A DNA stretch of 64,000 bases from Mesorhizobium sp. AR02 (lineage in GTDB: Bacteria > Pseudomonadota > Alphaproteobacteria > Rhizobiales > Rhizobiaceae): NCBI RefSeq assembly GCF_024746835.1, contig NZ_CP080531.1, positions 3,100,001 through 3,164,000 of the forward strand, in the 5' to 3' direction. Shown here piece after piece: positions 6,891-15,600 of this stretch. How positions within the stretch are numbered: the stretch's first letter is position 1; each line of letters opens with the position of its first letter. Position numbers and translations under genes: made by a program. Below the pieces are notes generated by a model that saw only the letters and a program-made list of their open reading frames with translations, was not told the DNA's origin and did not search any database.

Positions 6891-8720
6891 ATGAAAATCC
6901 GTAATATCGCGATCATCGCGCACGTCGACCATGGAAAAACCACCCTCGTCGACCAATTGCTGCGGCAATCCGGCTCCTTCCGCGACAATCAGCGCGTCGC
7001 CGAACGTGCCATGGATTCCAACGACCTCGAAAAAGAACGCGGCATCACCATCCTGGCCAAGGCGACTTCGGTCGACTGGAAGGACACGCGCATCAACATC
7101 GTCGACACGCCCGGCCACGCCGATTTCGGCGGCGAGGTCGAACGCATCCTGTCGATGGTGGATTCGGCCATCGTGTTGGTCGACGCCGCCGAAGGGCCGA
7201 TGCCGCAGACCAAGTTCGTCGTCGGCAAGGCGCTCAAGGTCGGCCTGAAGCCGATCGTCGTCATCAACAAGATCGACCGTCCGGACGCTAGGCATGTCGA
7301 GGTGGTCAACGAGGTGTTCGATCTGTTCGCAGCGCTCGACGCTACCGACGACCAGCTCGATTTCCCAATTCTCTACGGTTCGGGCCGCGATGGCTGGGTC
7401 TCCGAGAACCCGGAGGGCCCGAAGGATCAGGGCCTGGCGCCGCTGTTCGACCTCGTCATCAAGCATGTGCCGGAGCCGACGGTTCATCCCGGCCCGTTCC
7501 GCATGATCGGCACCATCCTGGAAGCCAACCCCTTCCTCGGCCGCATCATCACCGGTCGCATCGAGAGCGGCACGCTGAAGTCGAACCAAGCGGTCAAGGT
7601 GCTGCACCATGACGGTACCCAGATCGAAACCGGCCGCATTTCCAAGATACTTGCCTTCCGTGGCCTTGAGCGCCAGCCGATCGAGGAAGCGCAGGCGGGC
7701 GACATCGTCGCCATCGCCGGCCTGTCCAAGGGCACCGTCGCCGACACGTTCTGCGATCTGGCGGTGACCGAGGCGCTGCATGCGCAGCCGATCGATCCGC
7801 CGACCGTGACCATGTCCTTCCTCGTCAACGACAGCCCGCTCGCCGGCACCGAAGGCGACAAGGTGACCAGCCGCGTCATCCGCGACCGCCTCCTGCGCGA
7901 GGCCGAAGGCAATGTCGCGCTGAAGATCGAGGAATCGCCCGACAAGGATTCGTTCTTCGTCTCCGGCCGCGGCGAATTGCAGCTGGCCGTGCTGATCGAG
8001 ACGATGCGCCGCGAAGGTTTTGAAATCGCCGTGTCGCGTCCGCGCGTCGTCATGCAGAAGGGCGAGAACGGCGAATTGCTGGAGCCGGTCGAGGAAGTCG
8101 TCATCGACGTCGACGAGGAGCATGCCGGCATCGTCGTGCAGAAGATGTCGGAGCGGAAGGCCGAGATGGTGGAACTGCGTCCCTCCGGCGGCAACCGCCA
8201 GCGCATCGTCTTCCACGCGCCGACACGCGGCCTGATCGGCTACCAGTCGGAACTGTTGACCGACACGCGCGGCACCGCCGTGATGAACCGCCTCTTCCAC
8301 GCCTATGAGCCCTACAAGGGCGAATTGCCGGGCCGCACCAATGGCGTGCTGATCTCCAACGAACAGGGCGAGGCCGTGGCCTACGCCATGTGGAACCTGG
8401 AAGACCGCGGCCCGATGGTCATCGATCCGGGCGTCAAGGTCTATCAGGGCATGATCATCGGCATTCACTCCCGTGACAACGATCTTGAGGTCAATGTCCT
8501 GAAGGGGAAAAAACTGACCAACATCCGCGCCGCTGGCAAGGACGAGGCGGTCAAGCTCACCCCGCCGATCCGCATGACGCTGGAGCGCGCGCTGGCCTGG
8601 ATCCAGGACGACGAGCTGGTCGAGGTGACGCCGAAGACCATCCGCCTGCGCAAGCTCTATCTCGATCCGAACGAGCGCAAGCGTTTCGAGAAGTCGGCCA
8701 AGGTGGTCGGCGCGGCGTAA
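6891..8720 (+). CDS. typA: Translational GTPase TypA/BipA
   Basis: This 609-residue ribosome-binding GTPase is involved in ribosome assembly and stress adaptation. The G domain is at the N-terminus: G1 AHVDHGKTT (residues 9-17), G2 ERGITI, G3 [15 protein letters not shown]4 INKIDR. EF-G-like domains II, III and V follow, and the BipA-specific C-terminal domain is present ([11 protein letters not shown] onward). ATG 6891 is chosen because [15 protein letters not shown] is the usual family N-terminus. A strong hairpin terminator follows 25 bases after the stop. Confidence 0.97.
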   Translation: MKIRNIAIIAHVDHGKTTLVDQLLRQSGSFRDNQRVAERAMDSNDLEKERGITILAKATSVDWKDTRINIVDTPGHADFGGEVERILSMVDSAIVLVDAAEGPMPQTKFVVGKALKVGLKPIVVINKIDRPDARHVEVVNEVFDLFAALDATDDQLDFPILYGSGRDGWVSENPEGPKDQGLAPLFDLVIKHVPEPTVHPGPFRMIGTILEANPFLGRIITGRIESGTLKSNQAVKVLHHDGTQIETGRISKILAFRGLERQPIEEAQAGDIVAIAGLSKGTVADTFCDLAVTEALHAQPIDPPTVTMSFLVNDSPLAGTEGDKVTSRVIRDRLLREAEGNVALKIEESPDKDSFFVSGRGELQLAVLIETMRREGFEIAVSRPRVVMQKGENGELLEPVEEVVIDVDEEHAGIVVQKMSERKAEMVELRPSGGNRQRIVFHAPTRGLIGYQSELLTDTRGTAVMNRLFHAYEPYKGELPGRTNGVLISNEQGEAVAYAMWNLEDRGPMVIDPGVKVYQGMIIGIHSRDNDLEVNVLKGKKLTNIRAAGKDEAVKLTPPIRMTLERALAWIQDDELVEVTPKTIRLRKLYLDPNERKRFEKSAKVVGAA

Positions 8721-8744
8721 TTTTCTGACTTCTGATTGCGTATG

Positions 8745-8780
8745 AGAGGGGCGGAGCACCTGATGCTTCGCCCCTCTTTC
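8745..8780. terminator. Intrinsic terminator between typA and the DUF1062 gene
   Basis: AGAGGGGCG (8745-8753) pairs with CGCCCCTCT (8769-8777), with an inner AGCA/TGCT extension and a short T run after it. It lies between convergent genes, so it can end typA transcription and perhaps also the opposite transcript. Confidence 0.75.
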
Positions 8781-8782
8781 GT

Positions 8783-9409
8783 TCAGCCGCCGGCCGCGCA
8801 GATGATGGCTTCGTGATCCGGCTCGCCGGCCAGGTCGAAGCGGATCGTTGTTCTGGCGTGGGCCGGCTTGCGCAGGGCTTTGGCGCCGTCTGGATCGATG
8901 ACCAGCAGGCGCCGCTCCTCCAGCGCCTGAAGCCGCGAGCGCGAAATGCCGAGCTCATTGGCAAGCAAGCGGTCGAGCCGGAGCGATGTCGGCATTTCGA
9001 GCCCAAGCTGGAGTTCCAGGGCCGCTGCGCTTTCCCCGGCGCCGCCAAGCAAGCGCTTTTGCACGGCGACATCGGCAAACTTCTCGACACGCCCCACCTG
9101 GTTGCGCAAGGCGACGATGTCGAAGGCATGGCGCCGAGCCAGTCCCGGGTCGTTGCTCTCGAGTGCCTGCAGCAGCGCCGGTTCGATATCGCGGCGGTTG
9201 CAGCGTTCGAAAATGCCGAAATTCCAGGAATTGTCGCAGTCGACGCAGCGATAGATCAGCCAGACGTCGATGCGCTTGCCGTTGGCGTTGACGCGGAATT
9301 TTCCGCTGCAGCGATAGGCCTTCACGCCGCCGCAGCGATTGCAGTTGATGAGTGGTTGAGGTGCGATTGCAGGCGTGATCGCCCAGTGGATACGCAGAGT
9401 AGAAGACAT
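8783..9409 (-). CDS. DUF1062 family protein
   Basis: A 208-residue protein with an N-terminal zinc-ribbon-like pair of cysteine knuckles (CNRCGG near residue 23 and YRCVDCDNSWN near residue 54), then a conserved domain rich in Leu/Arg and a segment ELGISRSRLQALEERRLL that looks like a helix-turn-helix-type helix pair. This matches DUF1062, whose function is unknown. The zinc knuckle plus the helical DNA-binding-like element suggests a nucleic-acid or regulatory role, but that is inference. Convergent with typA across a shared terminator. Confidence 0.8.
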   Translation of the reverse strand: MSSTLRIHWAITPAIAPQPLINCNRCGGVKAYRCSGKFRVNANGKRIDVWLIYRCVDCDNSWNFGIFERCNRRDIEPALLQALESNDPGLARRHAFDIVALRNQVGRVEKFADVAVQKRLLGGAGESAAALELQLGLEMPTSLRLDRLLANELGISRSRLQALEERRLLVIDPDGAKALRKPAHARTTIRFDLAGEPDHEAIICAAGG

Positions 9410-9833
9410 GCCGGTAAGCCCTTCCCGTCGGGAAGTTCATCAGGTCGGCATGATTGAGATGCCCGTACGGGCGCGGCGTGGCGGTAGGCTGCGGAGATTG
9501 TGAAGTCAGGTGTCGCTGGCGGAAAGCGCGCGACAGCGGTTCAGCAGTGCCAAACCGGTCTCGAACCGCCGCCCAGAGGAACACATGAACATAAAACAGG
9601 CACCACGAACGCGGCGCCATGCAGGTGTGTCGGGGGAGTTGACGAGACCGGCGGTTACTGAGGCAAAATGAAGCTCGAAATTGTTTCGCGGCGGGTCTTC
9701 TAGCCGTAGCCAATGGGGACTGCAAGGGTGCCAGTGGCTTCAGACGAATGATGGCTTCCAACTGGCCTGGAGACGACCAATTGTCGAGGCGACGACGCCG
9801 GCGATCGGTGCTTGTGACATGTCCAGCGCGAAA
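9410..9833. other. 424-base intergenic region without a convincing gene
   Basis: It lies between the start of the DUF1062 gene and the end of the phosphoesterase gene. It contains short palindromes (CTTCCCGTCGGGAAG near 9420, CCCGTACGGG near 9463). The long minus-strand frame across it lacks coding character. A 28-codon plus-strand ORF with a weak GAGGA site starts at 9585; I do not call it. The left half is likely to hold the DUF1062 promoter. Confidence 0.5.
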
Positions 9834-10661
9834 TTACCGTCGGCTCCAGACACTTGCGATCACCCTTCTGATGACGCTGGTACCCAAGGGGGGTATGCTC
9901 TCTATGTCTTCAATGGTCCGCAAGACCGAATAATGATCGATCTTTTCGGAGTAACGTCCTGGTTCGATTCCAGCTCCGTAGAATATAGTAAATATATGAT
10001 TCTCTGTATGGTAGTCGTCTTCATCGAAAGTCACTATCAAAAGGCTGTTGTTTTTCTTCGACCATGCGGCGTAGCCTCCAAGGCGATTTTTCAACCAAGT
10101 GTCAGCCGCCTCTATTGTGCCGTCATGCATGTCATTTTCGAGATTGGGGATCACGAAACTGACGGATGGTAGCTTCGCGTAGTCGCAAGGGAGGTGGGCA
10201 AGAGACTTCTCAAATCCCTTCGCGTCGGCAAACGATTCCCAGGGATTATGTTTTCGCGGCGATCCGGCTTCGACGTAGCCCGTAAATGTCTTGCCGTGAG
10301 CCCGAAGACGAGCGGCCAGGTTCGGCGCTGCAAAGCTGTGCATGCCATCGTCATGGACGCCTTGTGTCAAGCCGCTGAACAGCGCGAAGTAATTGGGTTG
10401 GCTGGGATGAGCGACCCCATAGGATCGATCGAACAGGGCGCCGCCTTTTGCCAACCTATTCAGATAGGGAGCAGCTCGTCCCGCCAGTGAAATCTGCTCA
10501 AAGCTGTGGTTCTCCATGATCACGACAACGACGTGATCGTACTTCGGCGGCTTCCTCGACGATGCTACGGCCTGGGGCGCTCCGCTCAGCGCCATGCTGG
10601 CTACCAGGACAGCCAGCATGAAGAACCGTCCGACGACCGTGCGCCAACTTTGCACAACCAC
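9834..10661 (-). CDS. Exported phosphoesterase (acid phosphatase / phospholipase C superfamily)
   Basis: A 275-residue protein with a signal peptide (hydrophobic stretch FFMLAVLVASMALSGAPQAVA). The phosphoesterase family start HVVVVIMENHSFEQI has the MENHS metal/nucleophile block; it is followed by GVAHPSQPNYFALFSG and LIVTFDEDD, both typical of AcpA-like and phosphoesterase (PF04185) proteins. It probably acts in the periplasm on phosphate esters; the substrate is unknown. A GTG start at 10661 is preceded by GGAGGAG. The 3' half is visibly more AT-rich than its neighbours, which suggests horizontal acquisition. Confidence 0.88.
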   Translation of the reverse strand: MVVQSWRTVVGRFFMLAVLVASMALSGAPQAVASSRKPPKYDHVVVVIMENHSFEQISLAGRAAPYLNRLAKGGALFDRSYGVAHPSQPNYFALFSGLTQGVHDDGMHSFAAPNLAARLRAHGKTFTGYVEAGSPRKHNPWESFADAKGFEKSLAHLPCDYAKLPSVSFVIPNLENDMHDGTIEAADTWLKNRLGGYAAWSKKNNSLLIVTFDEDDYHTENHIFTIFYGAGIEPGRYSEKIDHYSVLRTIEDIESIPPLGTSVIRRVIASVWSRR

Positions 10662-10832
10662 GAAAACTCCTCCTCCCGCCTGCTCGGCAAGATCGACCTG
10701 ACTGCAAGTCAGGCATGGCAGTCAAGGGCATGGCCGAACGCGGAGCCGGTCGGGGATCTGCTGCCACCGACGTTGCAAGCGGTGATATCGATCGGATATC
10801 GTCCACCCTTCAACCGCTTGGAAGGCAGTGCC

Positions 10833-11447
10833 ATGCATCTCACCTCGCTGCTGATCTTCGCCGCCGCCTTGTTCGTCGCTGCCGGTTCTCCCGGCCCGTC
10901 GATTGCCGCCCTCGTCGCGCGCGTCATCGCGAAGGGCTTTCGCGACGTGTTTCCGTTCCTGCTCGCCATGTGGATCGGCGAGGGCATCTGGCTGTCGCTG
11001 GCGGTGTTCGGGCTGGCCGTGGTGGCGCAGACTTTTCACTTCGCCTTTGTTGTCGTGAAATGGGTGGGTGTCGCCTATCTCGCCTGGCTTGCCTGGAAGA
11101 TGTGGACGGCGCCTGTCGATGCGAAAGAAGGCGAGATGCCGCGCGAGGATTCGGCGATAAAGCTGTTTTTCGCCGGCATGGCTGTCACGCTCGGCAACCC
11201 CAAGATCATGATGTTCTACCTGGCGCTGCTGCCGACCATTATCGACCTCGCTTCGGTCAGCATCGTCGGCTGGGTCGAGCTGACGGCGACCATGGCGGTG
11301 GTGCTGATCGCCATCGATCTCGCCTGGGTGCTCGCCGCCTCGCAGGCGCGCAAGCTGCTGAAGAGCAAGCGCGCCATGAAGATCGCCAACCGCGTCAGCG
11401 CCACGACGATGGCCGGCGCTGCCGCGGCGATTGCGGCGCGATCCTGA
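10833..11447 (+). CDS. LysE/RhtB family amino acid exporter
   Basis: A 204-residue inner membrane protein with about six hydrophobic segments. The family hallmark GSPGPSIAALVARVIAKGFR follows the first helix, and GNPKIMMFYLALLP occurs in the middle. LysE/RhtB proteins export amino acids or related metabolites. The ATG at 10833 follows GGAAGGCAG and gives the usual N-terminus (MHLTSLLIFAAALF). The upstream extension of the open frame overlaps the promoter of the phosphoesterase gene and is not used. The substrate is unknown. Confidence 0.9.
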   Translation: MHLTSLLIFAAALFVAAGSPGPSIAALVARVIAKGFRDVFPFLLAMWIGEGIWLSLAVFGLAVVAQTFHFAFVVVKWVGVAYLAWLAWKMWTAPVDAKEGEMPREDSAIKLFFAGMAVTLGNPKIMMFYLALLPTIIDLASVSIVGWVELTATMAVVLIAIDLAWVLAASQARKLLKSKRAMKIANRVSATTMAGAAAAIAARS

Positions 11448-11456
11448 GGCGGAGCC

Positions 11457-11783
11457 TCAGCCCATCATATTGATGATCGGTGCGATCTCGACGTTGCAGT
11501 TGGGCTCCATCAGGATCGGACAATCCTTGGCCTTGCCAGCAGCGTCGTCGATGTCCTTCGCCTCGATGATCGAGTAGCCGCCGGTCGGGTTGCTGCCGCC
11601 ATTGTTGTCCACCTTGCCGCCGGGCAGGACGGTCTTCGACATGCCGACCGGATTGCCTGGGTCGACAACAGCCGAGCCAAGCTTTCCAAACCAGCCTGTC
11701 CAGGCGTCCGTCATCGCCTTTCGCTCGGCTTCGGTCGTCGGCATCTTGCCGGAGCCATGATAGACATAGAGAAACTTCGCCAT
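11457..11783 (-). CDS. YCII-related domain protein
   Basis: A 108-residue protein starting MAKFLYVYHGSGKMPTTEAE. The fold is that of dimeric alpha/beta-barrel YCII-related proteins, with WTGWFGKLGSAVVDPGNPVG and a C-terminal GYSIIEAKDIDDAAGKAKDC. Family members are often found with ECF sigma factors, but none is adjacent here. GGAGGAGAAC precedes the ATG. The physiological role is unknown. It is convergent with the LysE gene, with 9 bases between the stops. Confidence 0.8.
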   Translation of the reverse strand: MAKFLYVYHGSGKMPTTEAERKAMTDAWTGWFGKLGSAVVDPGNPVGMSKTVLPGGKVDNNGGSNPTGGYSIIEAKDIDDAAGKAKDCPILMEPNCNVEIAPIINMMG

Positions 11784-11921
11784 GTTCTCCTCCCGTGATG
11801 AGCGGCATCGAACCGGCATGCGGTCATGCCGCCTGCCGATCATCGGACCAAACCGGCAAACAAGCAACGAGAATGCGTGGCCGCTAATGTACGGCGCGGG
11901 TTGGGTGGTAGCTGCGATCCG

Positions 11922-12485
11922 CTATCGCGCCATGGCGTGGTATTCGTCGTTCGGACGCATGTCGATTGCCGCGGCCACCCGGTTCGACATGTTGAAGAAG
12001 GCTGCTGTCGAGGCGATGTCCCAGATGTCGCGGTCGCTGAAGCCGGCCTTGCGCAGTGCCGCCCGGTCGGCCTCGACGATTTTCGCCGGCTCCTCGGTCA
12101 GCTTGACGGCGAATTCGAGCATCGCGGTCTGCCTCGGCGAAAGCGCGGCGGCGCGGAAATTCATCACCATCATCTCGCCGAGCGCCGGATCGCCGGACAA
12201 TTGACGCACCGCGGCGCCATGCGCAGTCAGGCAGTAATAACAATGGTTGATGGAGGAGACAGTGACCGCGATCATCTCGCGTTCCAGCTTCGACAGGCCT
12301 GACTCGCCCAGCATCAGATCGTTGTACATGTCGGTGAAGGCGCGCAGCTTCTTGTCGTCGAAAGCGTAGGCCTTGAGCACGTTGGGAACGAGGCCGAGCT
12401 TCTCCTCGCATTTGGCGAAATAGGTTTTCGTCGGCTCGCTCAACTCTCCCGAGGCCAGATCAAGTGCGGTGATTTTGCCGGTCAT
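11922..12485 (-). CDS. AhpD-like peroxidase-related protein
   Basis: A 187-residue member of the carboxymuconolactone decarboxylase/AhpD family of the uncharacterised peroxidase-related type. It carries the redox motif HCYYCLTAHG (CxxC near residues 80-83) that in AhpD reduces peroxiredoxin partners. The C-terminal WDIASTAAFFNMSNRVAAAIDMRPNDEY is typical of the subgroup. The start at ATG 12485 follows GGAGAAACGACCC and is preferred to the longer frame. No peroxiredoxin gene is adjacent. Confidence 0.87.
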   Translation of the reverse strand: MTGKITALDLASGELSEPTKTYFAKCEEKLGLVPNVLKAYAFDDKKLRAFTDMYNDLMLGESGLSKLEREMIAVTVSSINHCYYCLTAHGAAVRQLSGDPALGEMMVMNFRAAALSPRQTAMLEFAVKLTEEPAKIVEADRAALRKAGFSDRDIWDIASTAAFFNMSNRVAAAIDMRPNDEYHAMAR

Positions 12486-12621
12486 GGGTCGTTTCTCCTC
12501 ATTGGACGATGGCCTGCCGCCGAATTCGGATAATTCTTGGCAAGCCGTCAAACCTTTGTCGCCAAACAGCGGTCATCTGCTACGATAGTCGTAAAAGCAT
12601 TCGACGGGAGGGAATAGCGTC

Positions 12622-15600
12622 ATGGCCAGCGTGAAATCCGCAGCTAAGCCGAAGAAAAAAGCCACATCAGCGACAAAGACCGAGGAAAGGCCAGCCAGGC
12701 TCGCCGACTATCTGCTCGCCCGCGCGCCGGCGGAAGACATCGCCGCCTATGAAGTGGCCGACCTCGAACGCGCCGCCGACCTCGCCGGCCAGGCGGTCGC
12801 CGGCCACAAGAAGGGCGAGTGCGTCGTTGCCGTCGAGACCGATTCGGGCGTCGTTCGCGAAGGCCGCCCGGTGACGGTCATAACCGTCGTCAACGACAAC
12901 ATGCCGTTCCTGTTCGATTCCATCCTCGGTGAGATCACCGAGACATCAGGCGAACCGACCCTTGTGACCCACCCGGTCATCACCGTCCGCCATGGCAAAC
13001 GCGGTGTCGAGGAAATCCTTGGCGACGGCAATTTCGCCAAGGACGACGGCAATCATGACCGACTGAGCGTCATCCACGTCCATATACCGCGGCTGACGAC
13101 AGAGGCGGCGAACGGCTTGACCGAGCGGCTGCGCAAGATGCTCGGCCAGGTGCATGCCGCCGTCAACGACTGGCGGCCGATGCTGGCCCGGCTCGACCAG
13201 GCGATCTCGGAATTCCGCTATTCGCCGGTGCCGCTCGACAAGAAGAGCGTCGCCGAGGCGATCGCCTTCCTGGAATGGCTGCGCGACGACAATTTCACCT
13301 TCCTCGGCATGCGCGAGTTCAAATACACCGGCGGCGAGGAAAGCGGCAATCTGGAGCGCGCCGACAAGCCCGGCCTCGGCATCCTCAGCGATCCCGACGT
13401 GCTGGTGCTGCGGCGCGGCACCGAAGCGGTGACGACAACGCCTGAGATTCGCGCCTTCCTGCATGGGCCCGAGCCGCTGATCGTCACCAAGGCCAATGCC
13501 AAGTCTTCCGTGCACCGCCGCATCTATCTCGATTACATCGGCGTCAAGACCTATACCGCCAAGGGCGTGTTGTCGGGTGAACTGCGCATCGTCGGCCTGT
13601 TCACCTCGACCGCCTACACGCGCTCGGTGATGAAGATCCCGTATCTCCGGTCCAAGGCCGAAACCATCATCGCCAAGTCCGGCTTCGACCGGCACGACCA
13701 TTCCGGCAAGGCGCTGATCAACGTGCTGGAAAGCTATCCGCGCGACGAATTGTTCCAGGTGCCGGTGCCGATCCTGCGCAAGCACGCCGCGGCCATTCTC
13801 GGCCTGATCGAGCGGCCGCGGGTGCGGGCGCTGGTGCGCGCCGACCAGTTCGACCGTTTCGTCTCGATCCTCGTCTTCGTGCCGCGCGACCGCTACGACA
13901 GCGTCGTGCGCGAGAAGATCGGCGCCTATCTGAAGACCGTGTTCGAAGGCCGGCTGTCGGCTTATTACCCGGCCTTCCCCGAAGGCGGGCTGGCGCGCGT
14001 GCATTTCATCATCGGCCGCTCCGGCGGCAAGACGCCAAAGGTCGAGCAGGCGACGATCGAGGCGGCGATCCGCGACATCGTGCGCACCTGGGAAGATGCC
14101 CTTTCCGATGCGGCGGACGCCGGTGGCGGCGACCAGGCGTTGAAGGCCATCGCCGCGCGGCTACCCGAAAGCTACCGGGACTCGTTCAGTGCCGCGGTGG
14201 CGCTGGTCGATGCCGGGCGCATCGCCAGGATCAGTGCCGGCAATCCGATCGCCATCGACTATTATCGCCACGCCGAGCAGAAGCCGCATCAGGCGGCGCT
14301 GAAGATCTATCACCATGGCAGTCCGGTGGCGCTGTCGCGGCGTGTGCCGGTGCTGGAAAACATCGGCTTCCGCGTCATCAGCGAGCGCACCTTCGAGGTC
14401 GGCGACGAGCAATCCGGGATGGTCTTCATCCACGACATGGAGCTCGAGAACAGCTACGGCAAGCCGATCGACCTTACCGATGGCGGCGCGCTGTTCGAGG
14501 ATGCGTTCCTGTCGGTCTGGCGCGGCGATGTCGACAATGACGGCTATAATGGCCTTGCCCAGACCGCCGGCCTGTGGTCCGGCGAAATCACCATCCTGCG
14601 CGCCTATGGCCGCTACCTGCAGCAGGTCGGCATTCCGCAAAGCCAGGATTTCATCGCCGCGGCATTGAACCGCTATCCCGACATCGCGCGCGGCCTGCAT
14701 GCGCTGTTCATTGCAAGGCTTGGCCCGACGGCCGAGACCGAAGGCGTCGTGGCGGCAAAGCACCTCAAGGCCAAGATCAAGGACGCGCTGGAGGATGTGC
14801 CCAACATCGATGACGACACCATCATCCGCCGCTATCTCAATTTGATCGAAGCCTCGCTGCGCACCAATCATTTCGTTGCCGATACGAAACAGAAAGGCCA
14901 ATCGCTGGCGATCAAGCTCGAATCGCAGGCGGTCGAGGGACTGCCGGCGCCACGGCCGTGGCGCGAAATCTTCGTCTACGGTTCCGAGGTCGAGGGCCTG
15001 CATCTGCGCTTCGGCCCGGTGGCGCGCGGCGGCCTGCGCTGGTCGGACCGTGCCCAGGACTACCGCACCGAGGTGCTCGGCCTGGTCAAGGCGCAGCAGG
15101 TCAAGAACGCCGTCATCGTGCCGGTCGGCGCCAAGGGCGGCTTCTTCCCCAAGCGCCTGCCGGCCGGCGGCAACCGCGATGCGATCTTCGAGGCCGGCAC
15201 CTCGGCCTACAAGAATTTCGTCTCCAGCCTTTTGTCGATCACCGACAATATCGGCCTGGACGGTGTCATTCCGCCGGCCGGCGTCGTGCGCCGGGACCAG
15301 GACGATCCCTATTTCGTCGTTGCCGCCGACAAGGGCACGGCGACCTTCTCCGACACTGCCAACGCCATTTCCGAGAAGCATGGCTTCTGGCTCGACGATG
15401 CCTTCGCCAGCGGCGGCTCGGCCGGCTACGACCACAAGAAGATGGGCATCACCGCCAAGGGTGCCTGGGAAGCGGTCAAGCGGCATTTCCGCGAGATCAA
15501 CCGCGACATCCAGACCTCGCCGTTCACCGTCGTCGGTGTCGGCGACATGTCGGGTGACGTGTTCGGCAACGGCATGCTGTTGTCGCCGCAGACAAGGTTG

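Noticed and set aside
9585..9671. 28-codon plus-strand ORF (MNIKQAPRTRRHAGV…) with GAGGA four bases upstream of ATG
   Set aside because: The ribosome site is weak and too close, there is no terminator, and the composition is not different from surrounding noncoding sequence.
8955..9761. 268-codon minus-strand open frame extending upstream of the DUF1062 gene
   Set aside because: Arg/Pro/Ala-rich, no recognisable domain, and it is in another frame over a real gene; typical GC-rich shadow.
13154..13432. Many overlapping ORFs opposite or shifted within gdhB, typA, atpA and atpD
   Set aside because: They are shadow frames of high-GC genes with no independent evidence.
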